A stretch of 64,000 nucleotides of DNA, taken from the NCBI GenBank assembly GCA_021151625.1, contig JAGKWY010000005.1, positions 1-64,000 on the forward strand, in the 5' to 3' direction. The DNA is from Gammaproteobacteria bacterium (lineage in GTDB: Bacteria > Pseudomonadota > Gammaproteobacteria > Pseudomonadales > Cellvibrionaceae). Under the pieces are notes generated by a model. The model ran no database searches. It saw nothing but the letters and a program-made list of their open reading frames with translations, and was not told the origin of the DNA. The translations under genes and the position numbers were made by a program. Positions 49,059 to 58,559 of this stretch are shown in pieces; position 1 is the stretch's first letter, and every line of letters begins with the position of its first letter.

Positions 49059-50810
49059 TTAAATTTCGACTGACTCTCCGTTGTTGTTTTTGGCAAACAT
49101 TTTGGTGTAGCCGGTTGTATCAAAATTACTTTCCAATACCTTGCTTAGCAGATTGCTCTCTGCTTCTGTCGCTTTTGTTTCTGCCGGCAGTGGTTGTGCA
49201 GCAGGAATAAATGGCACAGCAGGTTTTGCGTGTTCATAGCGGCCTGAAGCAATCACCTGATTTTCATCCAACGCGTTTTTCAGCAACTGTTGTACTTGTG
49301 CGCTGGGTGAGTCGGCGGGGCAGGCGATCAGGTCCATATAATCCACACCCAAACGGTAGGGTGGCCATCCATTTTCCAAACCGGTTTTTACCAGGGCGCG
49401 ATAACAATTTTTTGCACGCGCAACATCGTCGGGATTTTTGCGATCAAACAACAATGGAATAGTACCGGATAAAGTGCGCGATGAGCGTGAGGTCACTGCA
49501 AGCAGTGGGTCAAAGCCGTGATCGGTCAGACATTTACTCATCACACTGCGATAGCGTTCCACTTCATCGGCCATAAACGGAACCAACGGGGCGTACCATA
49601 AGATACCTGCACCATCTTTTGCCGGGTGCGAATTCAGGTCGAGTTTTTTCGCCGTTGGGTCAAGCGCGTAGGCGATTTTCAGGAAGGCAACAATCGGATA
49701 ACCCTCTACAGTTCCCAAGGTATTTACCAGTGCACCAAAGTGACGACGCAATGCGGCAAATCCCCACTTGGGTAAATAATCCTGAATTTTTTGCAGTTGC
49801 TTAATTTGCTCCGGGCTAAAGCTCCATACACGACAATTTTTTAAACGGCGGCGAATATCTTTTACTGAACCAGCTACAGCAGCGCGCGAACCATAAAGTG
49901 TTCCCAGGCCTGTCCAGGCGGAAATTTTTCGCTGTGTGGCTAAATCGCGTAAGTAATTTGCACGTGCTTCACCTTTGAGTGGAGATACCAACGGCGTATC
50001 TACTTGCGTAGAAAGAATGCGGCAATCGTTCATCATAATAATGCCGCCTATGCCAGGAATATCCTCAGTTAATTTATTCAGCTCCGTTTGGCTTGCAATA
50101 AACGCGTCATTGGATTTCCATTCAAATACCAAAATGCGTGTGGCTTCCGGTGCGCGGGCGAGTTGCACACGGGCTTTGGTAACTATGCCGAAATTGCCTT
50201 GCCGCAATAACCCTGCCCAGGAATAACCGGTACCCGCATTCCAGCGTTTGGCCATTTCGGCGCAACCTAAATCTTGATAGGTATGGCGAAACTCGGTGCC
50301 ATTACCCCAAAAACCTTCCAATTCACAAATCGCATTAAAGTGATCGGCAATGGGAGTTAAGCCGTATCCGCCATCCAATGCGTTGCCGAGGATGTTGCCG
50401 TTGGGGCCAACGCCGGTGGTGGGCACTAATAAATTTGCACCGGATTTTTTTATTGCCGCGTGTAAATCACTTTGGGTTACACCGGGTTCAATCAACGCCG
50501 TTGATGAGTGAACATCGATATACACACGGCGCAGTTGCGATAAATCCAGAATAAAACTGCGCGTATCAACCGGCAGCGAAGTGCCGTATCCAAAATTGCG
50601 CCCGCCGCTGATGGGCCAGAGCGGCACTTTGAATTCGTTGGCGAGCGCCAGTACGGCTTCAACCGCATCGACCTCTTTGACGATAATGGCTCCGGCAGGC
50701 AGGCGTTGGCTCGCACCTGTATCTGCACCATATTGAAAAGCCGCTTCTTCACGACTCAAGGTTTTGGTTCCGGGGATGCGCAATACTTCGCTGAAAAAAG
50801 TGCTGGTCAT
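49059..50810 (-). CDS. VAO-family FAD-linked oxidase (4-cresol dehydrogenase/vanillyl-alcohol-oxidase type)
   Basis: 583 residues. The N-terminal FAD-binding (PP-loop) domain has PLWPISGGRNFGYGTSLPV and GPNGNILGNALDGGYGLTP near residues 75 and 130. The cap domain fills the C-terminal half. This is the architecture of p-cresol methylhydroxylase flavoprotein, eugenol hydroxylase and VAO, which oxidise para-substituted phenols. It has no export signal, and no cytochrome partner gene is adjacent. ATG 50810 has AAAGGA 9 nt upstream; ATG 50816 is too close. The aromatic substrate is unproven. Confidence 0.8.
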   Translation of the reverse strand: MTSTFFSEVLRIPGTKTLSREEAAFQYGADTGASQRLPAGAIIVKEVDAVEAVLALANEFKVPLWPISGGRNFGYGTSLPVDTRSFILDLSQLRRVYIDVHSSTALIEPGVTQSDLHAAIKKSGANLLVPTTGVGPNGNILGNALDGGYGLTPIADHFNAICELEGFWGNGTEFRHTYQDLGCAEMAKRWNAGTGYSWAGLLRQGNFGIVTKARVQLARAPEATRILVFEWKSNDAFIASQTELNKLTEDIPGIGGIIMMNDCRILSTQVDTPLVSPLKGEARANYLRDLATQRKISAWTGLGTLYGSRAAVAGSVKDIRRRLKNCRVWSFSPEQIKQLQKIQDYLPKWGFAALRRHFGALVNTLGTVEGYPIVAFLKIAYALDPTAKKLDLNSHPAKDGAGILWYAPLVPFMADEVERYRSVMSKCLTDHGFDPLLAVTSRSSRTLSGTIPLLFDRKNPDDVARAKNCYRALVKTGLENGWPPYRLGVDYMDLIACPADSPSAQVQQLLKNALDENQVIASGRYEHAKPAVPFIPAAQPLPAETKATEAESNLLSKVLESNFDTTGYTKMFAKNNNGESVEI

Positions 50811-51208
50811 ATTCATTTTCCTTTCAAATGCTGAATGACGAAATTGCTTGAAGAGCAAAAGGTCGGCTTGACACTGCACGCGAAAAAAATGTCCAAAAAA
50901 TCGACACTCACGGCAGTCAAGCAAGCATGAGCAAGAACTATGACAAGTCTGGATTTGTTAATGATTTCAACAGCTTTACTGCAAAAATCAAAACGCTTGT
51001 AAAAAATAAGCCATGATTTTGGCGTTTAGCAAAACCTTTGATGAAATGCGGGAATTTAACTAAATGCTGAATAAAGAATTGGTTATTTGATATGGGGTGT
51101 CGCTAAAAACATTATTTTACAATTGAATACCATTGAAGTGGCCCCTACTTAGGGAGACGGGTGGTAAACTTTAGTGAATGGTTTTTAGGTTATTGGTGGA
51201 GAGATATT
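50811..51208. other. Divergent intergenic region, VAO flavoprotein / LRR lipoprotein
   Basis: 398 nt upstream of both genes, moderately AT-rich around 50930-51130. I found no convincing sigma-70 pair, palindrome or small ORF with a good ribosome site. GGAGAG near 51198-51203 is the ribosome-binding site of the lipoprotein gene. Confidence 0.4.
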
Positions 51209-52819
51209 ATGGGTGGAGCAAAAGTGTTAACAGGTTTGCGTGAATGTTGTGCGCTGATGCTGATAATGAGCCTTGCTGCTTGCGGCGGCAGTTCAGGTAA
51301 CAATGCATCTGTAAGCTCCTCTACTACAACTTCTGCCAGCGTTACGGCTAATTCCAGTGTTGTGGCTTCAAGTGGTGCTAGTTCAGCACAAAGCAGTGGC
51401 AGCTCCGTAACAAACTTTTCCAGTTCGATTGGCTCCAGCAGCAGTCAATTAAATTCTTCTTTAGCTGCATCCAATGCGCAATCCTCTTCGTCCATTTCGA
51501 CGGAACTATTTATTAATGCGCTTTACAATAAAGGTGGTGTGATTAGTCCTTTTGGTTTTGTCGATATAGCGCAAGACGAAATAAAAACATTTAGTGTGCA
51601 AGCAGAGAGCGGTTACAAACTTGCGGGCGTAAATGGTTGCAATGGTCGTGTGGAGGCCAATCAAATAGTTGCTGGTCCAGTTAACGCAAGCTGCATTATG
51701 AATGTGAGCTTTGTTCGTATAGGGTCACTGGCAGATCAACTCAAGCTCACTGACCGAGGCCTCATTCGCTGTATTACCGCCATGGAGGACGATAGCAAAA
51801 CGCCTTTAACTGCTGAAGGGATTACCTCATTGAGTTGTGGCAGTTTGTTTGATCCAGTTGCCTCGCTGGACGAGCTGAAATTATTTCCCAACCTGACATC
51901 CCTGGCATTGACTGGCACACGCTTGAAAGGGACCTGGGATTTTGGCTTTTTTCAATCGCTGGAATCCTTGAATCTTTACGACAACGAACTGGATGCGGTA
52001 AATGTTTCGACCAATACTCGCTTGACGGAATTAAATGTTGCCAAAAATCATTTGCGAGAAATTGATCTGGCTAATTTAACCAAACTCAAATTGCTGAATC
52101 TGGCCGATAATCGCATTGCTGAGATCAATTTGTTGACGAATACCCAATTGGAAAGTGTGGATCTTGAATCCAACTTGTTTACGCAAATAATGGTCAGTCA
52201 TCTGAAAGATTTGCGCCAATTGTATTTGTCGCGCAACCAGCTCTCTGCAGTGGATTACAGCCAGAATATTTTGTTGACTGATTTAACCCTGGGTTGGAAT
52301 ACAGTCACTGCAGTTGATACCAGTATGTTGCCCGAGTTGGCCTATCTAAATGCGGCGGGTTTGGGGTTGGGTACGATTAATCTTGCCCAAAATAACAAAC
52401 TGGCTGACCTGCGGGTAATGGAAAATAAACTCGCCGCATTGGATGTATCCATGTTGAATCAGCTAAGCCGTTTGGATGTCTATAAAAATCAATTAACTGC
52501 GCTGGATTTGCTCAGTAATACCAAACTCTCCGAGTTGAATTTAATTGATAATAAAATTACCAGTTTATCTATTGCGCAATTGCCGGAGTTGAAATTGCTA
52601 TCGGCTTCATATAATCAACTCACTAGTATTGATTTTTCGAAAAATACCCAGTTGAAATGGGTGTTGATAACAGATAATAGTTTAACTAGTGTGACCGGCA
52701 TTGAGAAACTCAGCAAAGATTCCGAACTGAATTTTTCTAATAATCCGCTAGATGCAGCGACTAAAGCGTATCTGTTTGACTTGTTCGATAAGCAGGGCTA
52801 TGAAGATTTGTTTTTCTAG
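51209..52819 (+). CDS. Leucine-rich-repeat lipoprotein with Ser-rich linker
   Basis: 536 residues. The lipobox LAAC is near residue 25, then about 70 residues of Ser/Ala/Thr-rich linker reach from the membrane anchor. A small module (about 100-190) contains GYKLAGVNGCNG, a cysteine-bearing beta motif. LRRs (about 225-530) then run for roughly 13-14 units of about 21 residues, each around L-x-x-L-x-L-x-x-N-x-L (LESLNLYDNELDAVNVS is typical). LRR proteins of this kind bind proteins or glycans at the surface. GGAGAG stands before ATG 51209; an upstream in-frame GTG at 51161 is less likely. Confidence 0.8.
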   Translation: MGGAKVLTGLRECCALMLIMSLAACGGSSGNNASVSSSTTTSASVTANSSVVASSGASSAQSSGSSVTNFSSSIGSSSSQLNSSLAASNAQSSSSISTELFINALYNKGGVISPFGFVDIAQDEIKTFSVQAESGYKLAGVNGCNGRVEANQIVAGPVNASCIMNVSFVRIGSLADQLKLTDRGLIRCITAMEDDSKTPLTAEGITSLSCGSLFDPVASLDELKLFPNLTSLALTGTRLKGTWDFGFFQSLESLNLYDNELDAVNVSTNTRLTELNVAKNHLREIDLANLTKLKLLNLADNRIAEINLLTNTQLESVDLESNLFTQIMVSHLKDLRQLYLSRNQLSAVDYSQNILLTDLTLGWNTVTAVDTSMLPELAYLNAAGLGLGTINLAQNNKLADLRVMENKLAALDVSMLNQLSRLDVYKNQLTALDLLSNTKLSELNLIDNKITSLSIAQLPELKLLSASYNQLTSIDFSKNTQLKWVLITDNSLTSVTGIEKLSKDSELNFSNNPLDAATKAYLFDLFDKQGYEDLFF

Positions 52820-52841
52820 AGCATTTGATTTTCGTAAAAAG

Positions 52842-52869
52842 AAAAGCCCCGAATATCGGGGCTTTTTTT
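52842..52869 (+). terminator. Rho-independent terminator, bidirectional
   Basis: Stem AAAAGCCCCGA/TCGGGGCTTTT with a 3-nt loop, followed by TTT; it separates the LRR gene from the convergent dapE. Confidence 0.9.
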
Positions 52870-52889
52870 CAGGTATGGTTTCAGGTTGG

Positions 52890-54044
52890 TTAGCTCGCCA
52901 GCAGCGCTTCCAATGTGCGCTCATAAATAGCTGTGAGCTTATTCAAATCCTCAGCGCTGATGCACTCATTTACTTTGTGAATGGTTGCATTGATGGGGCC
53001 CAACTCAACTACTTGTGCGCCTGTTGGTGCAATAAAGCGGCCATCTGATGTGCCACCTGAAGTAGATAATTCAGTATCCAAACCGGTTTCGGTTTTAATC
53101 GCAGTGACTACTGCGTTTACCAAATCACCGCGCGGCGTTAAAAAGGGTTGGCCACTCAGGGTCCATTGCAAATCGTATTTCACGCCGTGTTTATCCAGAA
53201 TGGCGTGAGTGCGCTCGCGCAGAATCTGTTCGGTCAGTTCCGTGGAAAAACGGAAATTAAACACCACAGTGACTTCGCCGGGAATGACATTGGTTGCACC
53301 GGTGCCGCCGTTGATGTTGGATACCTGGAAACTGGTAGCAGGGAAAAATTCATTACCATCGTCCCAGTGTTCCGCCGCTAACTCTGCTAATGCCGGTGCT
53401 AATTTATGGATTGGGTTATCGGCCAGGTGTGGGTAGGCTACATGGCCCTGAATACCTTTTACGGTAAGCACCGCACCGAGTGAACCGCGACGACCATTTT
53501 TAATCACATCGCCAACCACTTTAGTGCTGGAGGGTTCGCCCACAATGCACCAGGTCATTTTGGTATTGCGTGCTTCCAGCCATTCCACGACTTTGACTGT
53601 ACCGTTAATGGAAGGGCCTTCTTCATCGCTGGTAATTAAAAAGGCGATGCGGCCTTTGTGGTTAGGGTGCTCGGCAACAAAATTTTCACAGGCGATCACC
53701 ATGCTGGCGAGCGAGCCTTTCATATCGGCTGCGCCGCGACCATGCAACATGCCGTCGATAATTTGTGGCTCAAACGGCGGGTTATTCCAATTAGCTTCCG
53801 GGCCAGTGGGAACCACATCGGTATGGCCGGCAAAGGCCAGAATGGGGCCAGCGTCACCATCAGCTCCGGTTCGGATCGCCCAGAAGTTATCCACTTCATC
53901 AAAGCGCAAACGCTCGGTTTTAAAGCCTATGGCCTCCAGGCGTTTGATCATCAATTCCTGGCAGCCATCGTCCTCCGGGGTTACCGAACGGCAGCGGATC
54001 AGGTCAGTGGCAAGTTGCAGGGTAGGGGTTAGCGCAGAAGTCAT
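52890..54044 (-). CDS. dapE: Succinyl-diaminopimelate desuccinylase
   Basis: A 384-residue M20 metallohydrolase of the lysine/peptidoglycan pathway: N-succinyl-L,L-diaminopimelate to L,L-diaminopimelate plus succinate. Zinc ligands and catalysis: AGHTDVVP near 70, RGAADMKGS near 103, the catalytic Glu in TSDEEGP near 138 and the C-terminal His in NATIHKVNE near 355. The length is close to other DapE proteins. ATG 54044 starts the family N-terminus; the longer frame from a TTG is rejected. Confidence 0.95.
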   Translation of the reverse strand: MTSALTPTLQLATDLIRCRSVTPEDDGCQELMIKRLEAIGFKTERLRFDEVDNFWAIRTGADGDAGPILAFAGHTDVVPTGPEANWNNPPFEPQIIDGMLHGRGAADMKGSLASMVIACENFVAEHPNHKGRIAFLITSDEEGPSINGTVKVVEWLEARNTKMTWCIVGEPSSTKVVGDVIKNGRRGSLGAVLTVKGIQGHVAYPHLADNPIHKLAPALAELAAEHWDDGNEFFPATSFQVSNINGGTGATNVIPGEVTVVFNFRFSTELTEQILRERTHAILDKHGVKYDLQWTLSGQPFLTPRGDLVNAVVTAIKTETGLDTELSTSGGTSDGRFIAPTGAQVVELGPINATIHKVNECISAEDLNKLTAIYERTLEALLAS

Positions 54045-54104
54045 GGTGTAATCCGGAGTCAAAAAAATTCGGCGCCAATTCTACGCGATTTTGTTGTTAT
54101 TGCG

Positions 54105-54146
54105 AGCAAATCCCCTTTTTGGGTCCTTGTAAAAAAGGGATTTGCT
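54105..54146. repeat. Near-perfect 15-bp inverted repeat upstream of dapE
   Basis: AGCAAATCCCCTTTTT (54105-54120) pairs with AAAAAAGGGATTTGCT (54131-54146) with one bulge. It sits between the hydrolase gene stop and the dapE start. No T-run follows, but a strong stem here could end or process the upstream transcript. Confidence 0.65.
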
Positions 54147-54168
54147 GTTTGCGAGGATGTCCGATTGT

Positions 54169-55509
54169 TTAGGGTTGTGTTGCGGCGGGAGTGAGTCCCG
54201 CGCGCATAGTGGCTTCGTTGTTAGTGGTGACCAGCACCATCTCCTGAATAAACTGCGTGAGTGATTCACCCCAAATGTTGTTGTGGTCGGGAATTATTTT
54301 TTTATCGACGTACACATTTAAATAGGGATTGAATGACGTAGTTTTGCCAAGGTGAGTTAGTTTTACCGTAGAAAAATCCAATGTACTTTTGTTGTCCTGA
54401 GCCTGCCACTGCAACTGTAATTTAAGCAGTTGTGCCATGGTATCGCCCGCTATGGCTTTATCTTGCGGTTTCATCACGTGAGAATGAAACGGCGTAAAGT
54501 GGCCCACGGCGATTCGATCGGCACTGCTTTCGCGAATTTTACGTACCTGGGCTTTACCGTCCGCACACTCATAGCGGGATAAATGTTTGTGCGATTCAAA
54601 TAGCGTGCTAAAAAAACGCCCCGCCGGAAATGCAGTTCCTGTTGCATCGTCGCCTTCCGATGTAAGAATTAACAGGCGCGGCATTTGACTGGAAAAATAA
54701 CGCCGGCATTGATCCTGGGCTATATCAAACAAAGTTGAATAACGCATAGCTTCAAAGGCCGGGTTAATCAACAACACCAAATCGCCGAAGCCGCGCGCAT
54801 CGCCTTGAAAACTCTTGCCGGGTCTGCTGTCAAAAAAACGATCCACCATCAATTGTTGCAGTGAGGTAAACAGCACTGCTCCACCAAAGCTGTGACCGAT
54901 GCTGACCATGCGACTGTCGTGTAGTGGTGTGCGCGTGTTTTGCACATTGACGATTTGTTCAAGCTTCACCAATACTTCAGTGACACCTTGCAAACCCACT
55001 TCGTGGGCGACTTTTTTTCTGTCCCAGAATGTCAGGTGGTGAATTACCGGTGTTGTCAGGGATTCACCACGCCAGCCGAGATAAACTCCCAATACCTTGC
55101 GCGGCTTTCTGTTGAGTAATGGCGCCATCGCATTTTCATTGGCGGCGATATCACCCAATAATTTTTGGTAAGACTCAATATTGCTATCACCTGCTTTGGC
55201 GGTGTGATGCCAGCCATGGATAAATACGGAAAGAATAATATCTTCATCGCCAGCAAGTTCGGTGTAGGTCTGAATAAGGTTTTCTGCTTGCTCCCTGGTA
55301 TAGGCTTGTCCCTGGTCATCAAATTCGGTAAAACCCAAATAAAATTCACGCGCAGAACCCTGCGCGTAATGGATAACCGAATTGCTGCTGCAATCTTCCT
55401 TGTCTGCCTGACAGAGCGAAAAGTTTTTGCGGTACAGTGCGTTGGGTGTACAGCCACTACAAAGTAGTAGCGAACATAACACCAGACACAGGAAACCAGA
55501 GTTGCGCAT
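54169..55509 (-). CDS. Alpha/beta-hydrolase lipoprotein
   Basis: 446 residues. The lipobox LCSGC is at Cys20. FIHGWHH near residue 97 is the oxyanion strand of alpha/beta hydrolases, GHSFGG near 205 is the nucleophile elbow (Ser), and GHFTPFHSH near 340 may supply the catalytic His. The fold resembles DUF900-like esterases. It would act on the periplasmic or surface side of a membrane. The gene starts 2 nt after the TPR gene and forms a two-gene unit with it. The substrate is unknown. Confidence 0.7.
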   Translation of the reverse strand: MRNSGFLCLVLCSLLLCSGCTPNALYRKNFSLCQADKEDCSSNSVIHYAQGSAREFYLGFTEFDDQGQAYTREQAENLIQTYTELAGDEDIILSVFIHGWHHTAKAGDSNIESYQKLLGDIAANENAMAPLLNRKPRKVLGVYLGWRGESLTTPVIHHLTFWDRKKVAHEVGLQGVTEVLVKLEQIVNVQNTRTPLHDSRMVSIGHSFGGAVLFTSLQQLMVDRFFDSRPGKSFQGDARGFGDLVLLINPAFEAMRYSTLFDIAQDQCRRYFSSQMPRLLILTSEGDDATGTAFPAGRFFSTLFESHKHLSRYECADGKAQVRKIRESSADRIAVGHFTPFHSHVMKPQDKAIAGDTMAQLLKLQLQWQAQDNKSTLDFSTVKLTHLGKTTSFNPYLNVYVDKKIIPDHNNIWGESLTQFIQEMVLVTTNNEATMRAGLTPAATQP

Positions 55510-55511
55510 GA

Positions 55512-56777
55512 TTAATCCCTCATGGAGAGCTCTTGCAACAATTGCGGCGCAGTGGATAAAACATCCGGCTGCACCAGTGATATTCCATAAGTGTTGGCAA
55601 TTAGAATCACATCCGCTGTGCGCCAGGGGGTAGCAGCGAGCTGTTGTGCAAGCTGTTGTGCTTCGTCATTTTGTTGTTCAAGCTGCAATACTTTAATGCG
55701 CTGGATAAGCGCTTCGGCATTGGGGCGAGCTTGTACATTTGCCAGCGATAATTCCAGCAAGCGCGCGCGATTTTCTGCAGTTGGATGGGCTTGTTGTTGC
55801 TCAATCCATACATCGAGTAAATGGCCTGCTGCTGCCAGTGGATAGTGCCCATAACGATTTACAAAATGTGTTTCGGCATCCTGTTTTAATTGTTGTGCAC
55901 GTACGGGGTCGGTATTTTCCAGCAAACTACCCAAAGCAAAAAAATACATGGGGTTATCGGATTTTTTTATCACCGCTTCATAAAGCGTAATGGCTTCATC
56001 GTTATTGCCCAGCAGCGCCAGTGTTTCTGCCAGATGTTCTTCTATCAACCAATGACCCGGATAAATTTGATTGGCTTGGGCAAAATGAACCTTGGCCTCA
56101 GGATAATGCTCATTTTCCAAATCAATAATGCCACGCTGCAATTCCAGCCAGGCGTAGTCTTTTATTTGCTTTACGGATAAACGCGATTGCGCGGCTTGAT
56201 AAAACTGATCCGCGAGTGCGGAGTCGCCGAATTTGTGCAGCAAGTGCGCGTAGAGTGCGATGTCACTCCATTGCGGTGCTTCCGCGAGGCGATTATCCAG
56301 CATCGCCAGTGCATTGCGGTAATCGCCTTGCTGCAAATATAAATCCAGCTGCAAGTCTTGCAGGCGCGAATCGTGACGGGAATCACCCAGTGTTTCCAAT
56401 AACGCTTTGCCACGCACCACTTCGTGCATGGAGAGCAATAATTTTGCGCGAATCAGGTTTAACTCGCGGTCCTGCGCAAATAATTCGAGTGCGATTTCTG
56501 CATCTTTGGCGGTGGCGAAATTGCCGGTGTGTTTAGCCAATTGATAAAACACAAATGCAGATTGCGGATTCTCTTTGCTGAGGCTGTGATGCTTTGTTTC
56601 AAGCTGTTGCAAGTCTTGCAGATAGCTTGGCCCTTGCGGCAATTGCGCACCGCGCCAATAGCTAATTGCTGCCAACACAACCAGCGCCAGTAACAGTGAA
56701 AGTCCAACGGCGAATAAAATCCGGCGCAGAAGTGGGTTCGGCCTTTCAGAATAAGAGGAGTAAATTACGTCATTCAT
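55512..56777 (-). CDS. Membrane-anchored TPR protein
   Basis: 421 residues from ATG 56777 (ATG 56792 lies at the end of a terminator T-tract and is less likely). One transmembrane segment at about 20-42 (LFAVGLSLLLALVVLAAISY) precedes an array of helical pairs. TPR-like units include AWLELQRGIIDLENEHYPEAK, shortened here to its start, and EEHLAETLALLGNNDEA. The protein would project into the periplasm and act as a scaffold. It is cotranscribed with the hydrolase lipoprotein gene, which suggests the two interact. Confidence 0.65.
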   Translation of the reverse strand: MNDVIYSSYSERPNPLLRRILFAVGLSLLLALVVLAAISYWRGAQLPQGPSYLQDLQQLETKHHSLSKENPQSAFVFYQLAKHTGNFATAKDAEIALELFAQDRELNLIRAKLLLSMHEVVRGKALLETLGDSRHDSRLQDLQLDLYLQQGDYRNALAMLDNRLAEAPQWSDIALYAHLLHKFGDSALADQFYQAAQSRLSVKQIKDYAWLELQRGIIDLENEHYPEAKVHFAQANQIYPGHWLIEEHLAETLALLGNNDEAITLYEAVIKKSDNPMYFFALGSLLENTDPVRAQQLKQDAETHFVNRYGHYPLAAAGHLLDVWIEQQQAHPTAENRARLLELSLANVQARPNAEALIQRIKVLQLEQQNDEAQQLAQQLAATPWRTADVILIANTYGISLVQPDVLSTAPQLLQELSMRD

Positions 56778-56795
56778 GTTGATCTGTTCCATAAA

Positions 56796-56820
56796 AATTA
56801 AAAAGCGCCCGCGTGGGGCG
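56796..56820 (-). terminator. Rho-independent terminator after the DUF4331 gene
   Basis: Stem AAGCGCCC/GGGCGCTT at 56802-56822, followed on the minus strand by TTTTAATTTTTA. It separates the cytochrome-GMC-patatin-DUF4331 unit from the TPR/hydrolase unit. Confidence 0.75.
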
Positions 56821-56828
56821 CTTCATAT

Positions 56829-58508
56829 TTATTTTTGTGCGTAATGAGGTTTTTCTGGCCAGGGTTCTGCCAAATATGGGAATTCTGGCAAGAAGGGCTT
56901 ATCGTTAAAGCGTGGGTTGGGAACGGTTTTGGGTTCGATAGGTGCGCTTTCCCACAATGCTGGTTGGTTAAGTGTTTCTACATCGCAGGGTGCGTTGCCG
57001 CAATTTTTATCCATATCCAAAAAAGTGGCGAGGAAACGAGTAGCCACCTGATCTTCCGGGCGACGGCCAAAAGGCCAGGTGCCGGTAGTATCCATATCTA
57101 CAGCAGTTAGGTTGGGCACGAAAATTTCAAAGGTGCGGCGCAGGGGAATATCTTTTCCTGACTTATTCCAGCTGTTATCTGGCATACGCAATTTTTGGAA
57201 GAAGCAATGCTTCACGCGCGGGAAAGCCTCGGTCGCCAACTTGTAAGTTTTGTGCACAGGAATTGGTGAGTTGTCGTGATTAAAACAGGTTGGTAAACCG
57301 AGCGCGGACACCGATGGGCCAAAGCCCCAGCCCAAATGTGCAAAGCGCGTAGTGAATTCGCGCAAGTATTTGAGGTTGGCAACACCTACGTGACTGTCGT
57401 AGCGCATGCTAAGTGCAGCATCGGAGAAGGGAACGCCGTCGTGGTCTACCTGATTGTAATCGCTGTCGCGCGTATTAAATTCCAAATCTTGAGTGAACAT
57501 ACCTTTGAAACCCAACCAGGTTTTATCCCAGGCGCTGGGTGCGTAGGCTTTAACCAGGCTTGACGCTTTGCGTACATAGCTACCGCCCCACATACGCACT
57601 ATGCGATCAGTCGCAGGGTCTTTGCTGATAAAGGCGAGTGGAATTTCAAAACCAACGGTGTTGATGTTGCGGCCTGCTTGCGCATCGATACCGTCGTACA
57701 CAAAACGGTAATTGCCATTGGCATCTTTTTTATAGGCGTTGCCTTTCCACTCGTAGGGGCCGGGTGGTAATTGCTCTTTTAAAGTCCAACCCAGGTCAGG
57801 TTTTTGTGGGTTGAAATTAAATAGATCATTACCTTCCAACTCCAGCAGAGTTTTCGGAATAGGTAATTCCGCCAGGGATTTATATTTTTCTACCGGGACT
57901 TTGTAAAATTGCGGGGCGTAGTTAATAGAGCGGAAAAATCCTGGCAGGTTGTTAAAGAAAGCATCATCGCGACCACCGACAAAAGCTTTAATTTTTTGAC
58001 CTTTGGGGCTGGTAATAATGACTACTTTATTCGTATCGATAATTTGATGGAAATCGCCTTCAGGGAAATTTAAAAAATCAACGCGCGCTTGATCTTTGCC
58101 GTTAAAGGTCACTTTAATTTCGCCGTTGTCGAAATCGAGCAAACCTTTTTTGAGTGTCTCCACATAGGTCAGCATGCCTTCCAGTGTTTCTTCACCTTTG
58201 TAATCCGATGCGCGCTTGGCGCCTGCCAGGTGAATTTTATACATCATGTCTGGATCAAATTTTCCGGTTGACGGCAGTGGTGCGAAGGTTAATTGCGCAA
58301 CCAGGGCTTCGCCATTACTGGTGTCGCTGCTGGGATAACCGAAAATATCATAAAGGTCGGCGGGACTAAGTGGTACGTCATCGTAAATGGAGTTTACGGC
58401 GTTGGGGTCGTTGTGATCAGCTGCCTGTGCGGGGAGTGAACCCCACAGCAACGCCAACGCTAGCGCGGAGGCCAACGCTGAGCGATTAATTGCAGTATGT
58501 TTTTTCAT
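56829..58508 (-). CDS. Secreted DUF4331-family protein
   Basis: 559 residues with a signal peptide (ALASALALALLWGSLPAQA). The mature start ADHNDPNAVNSIYDDVPLSP followed by DLYDIFGYPS is the DUF4331 signature, and GFEIPLAFISKDP with the following WGGSY matches the second half of the domain. The function of the family is unknown. AAGGA lies 7 nt before ATG 58508. It is last in a probable operon with a patatin, a GMC oxidoreductase and a cytochrome c. Confidence 0.82.
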   Translation of the reverse strand: MKKHTAINRSALASALALALLWGSLPAQAADHNDPNAVNSIYDDVPLSPADLYDIFGYPSSDTSNGEALVAQLTFAPLPSTGKFDPDMMYKIHLAGAKRASDYKGEETLEGMLTYVETLKKGLLDFDNGEIKVTFNGKDQARVDFLNFPEGDFHQIIDTNKVVIITSPKGQKIKAFVGGRDDAFFNNLPGFFRSINYAPQFYKVPVEKYKSLAELPIPKTLLELEGNDLFNFNPQKPDLGWTLKEQLPPGPYEWKGNAYKKDANGNYRFVYDGIDAQAGRNINTVGFEIPLAFISKDPATDRIVRMWGGSYVRKASSLVKAYAPSAWDKTWLGFKGMFTQDLEFNTRDSDYNQVDHDGVPFSDAALSMRYDSHVGVANLKYLREFTTRFAHLGWGFGPSVSALGLPTCFNHDNSPIPVHKTYKLATEAFPRVKHCFFQKLRMPDNSWNKSGKDIPLRRTFEIFVPNLTAVDMDTTGTWPFGRRPEDQVATRFLATFLDMDKNCGNAPCDVETLNQPALWESAPIEPKTVPNPRFNDKPFLPEFPYLAEPWPEKPHYAQK

Positions 58509-58559
58509 GGTCAAATCCTTATAGGCGTTAAGTAAACAATAAAAAGTAAACGTTAAAAA

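Noticed and set aside
53524..54051. 175-codon frame opposite dapE
   Set aside because: Antisense to conserved DapE motifs; no independent support.
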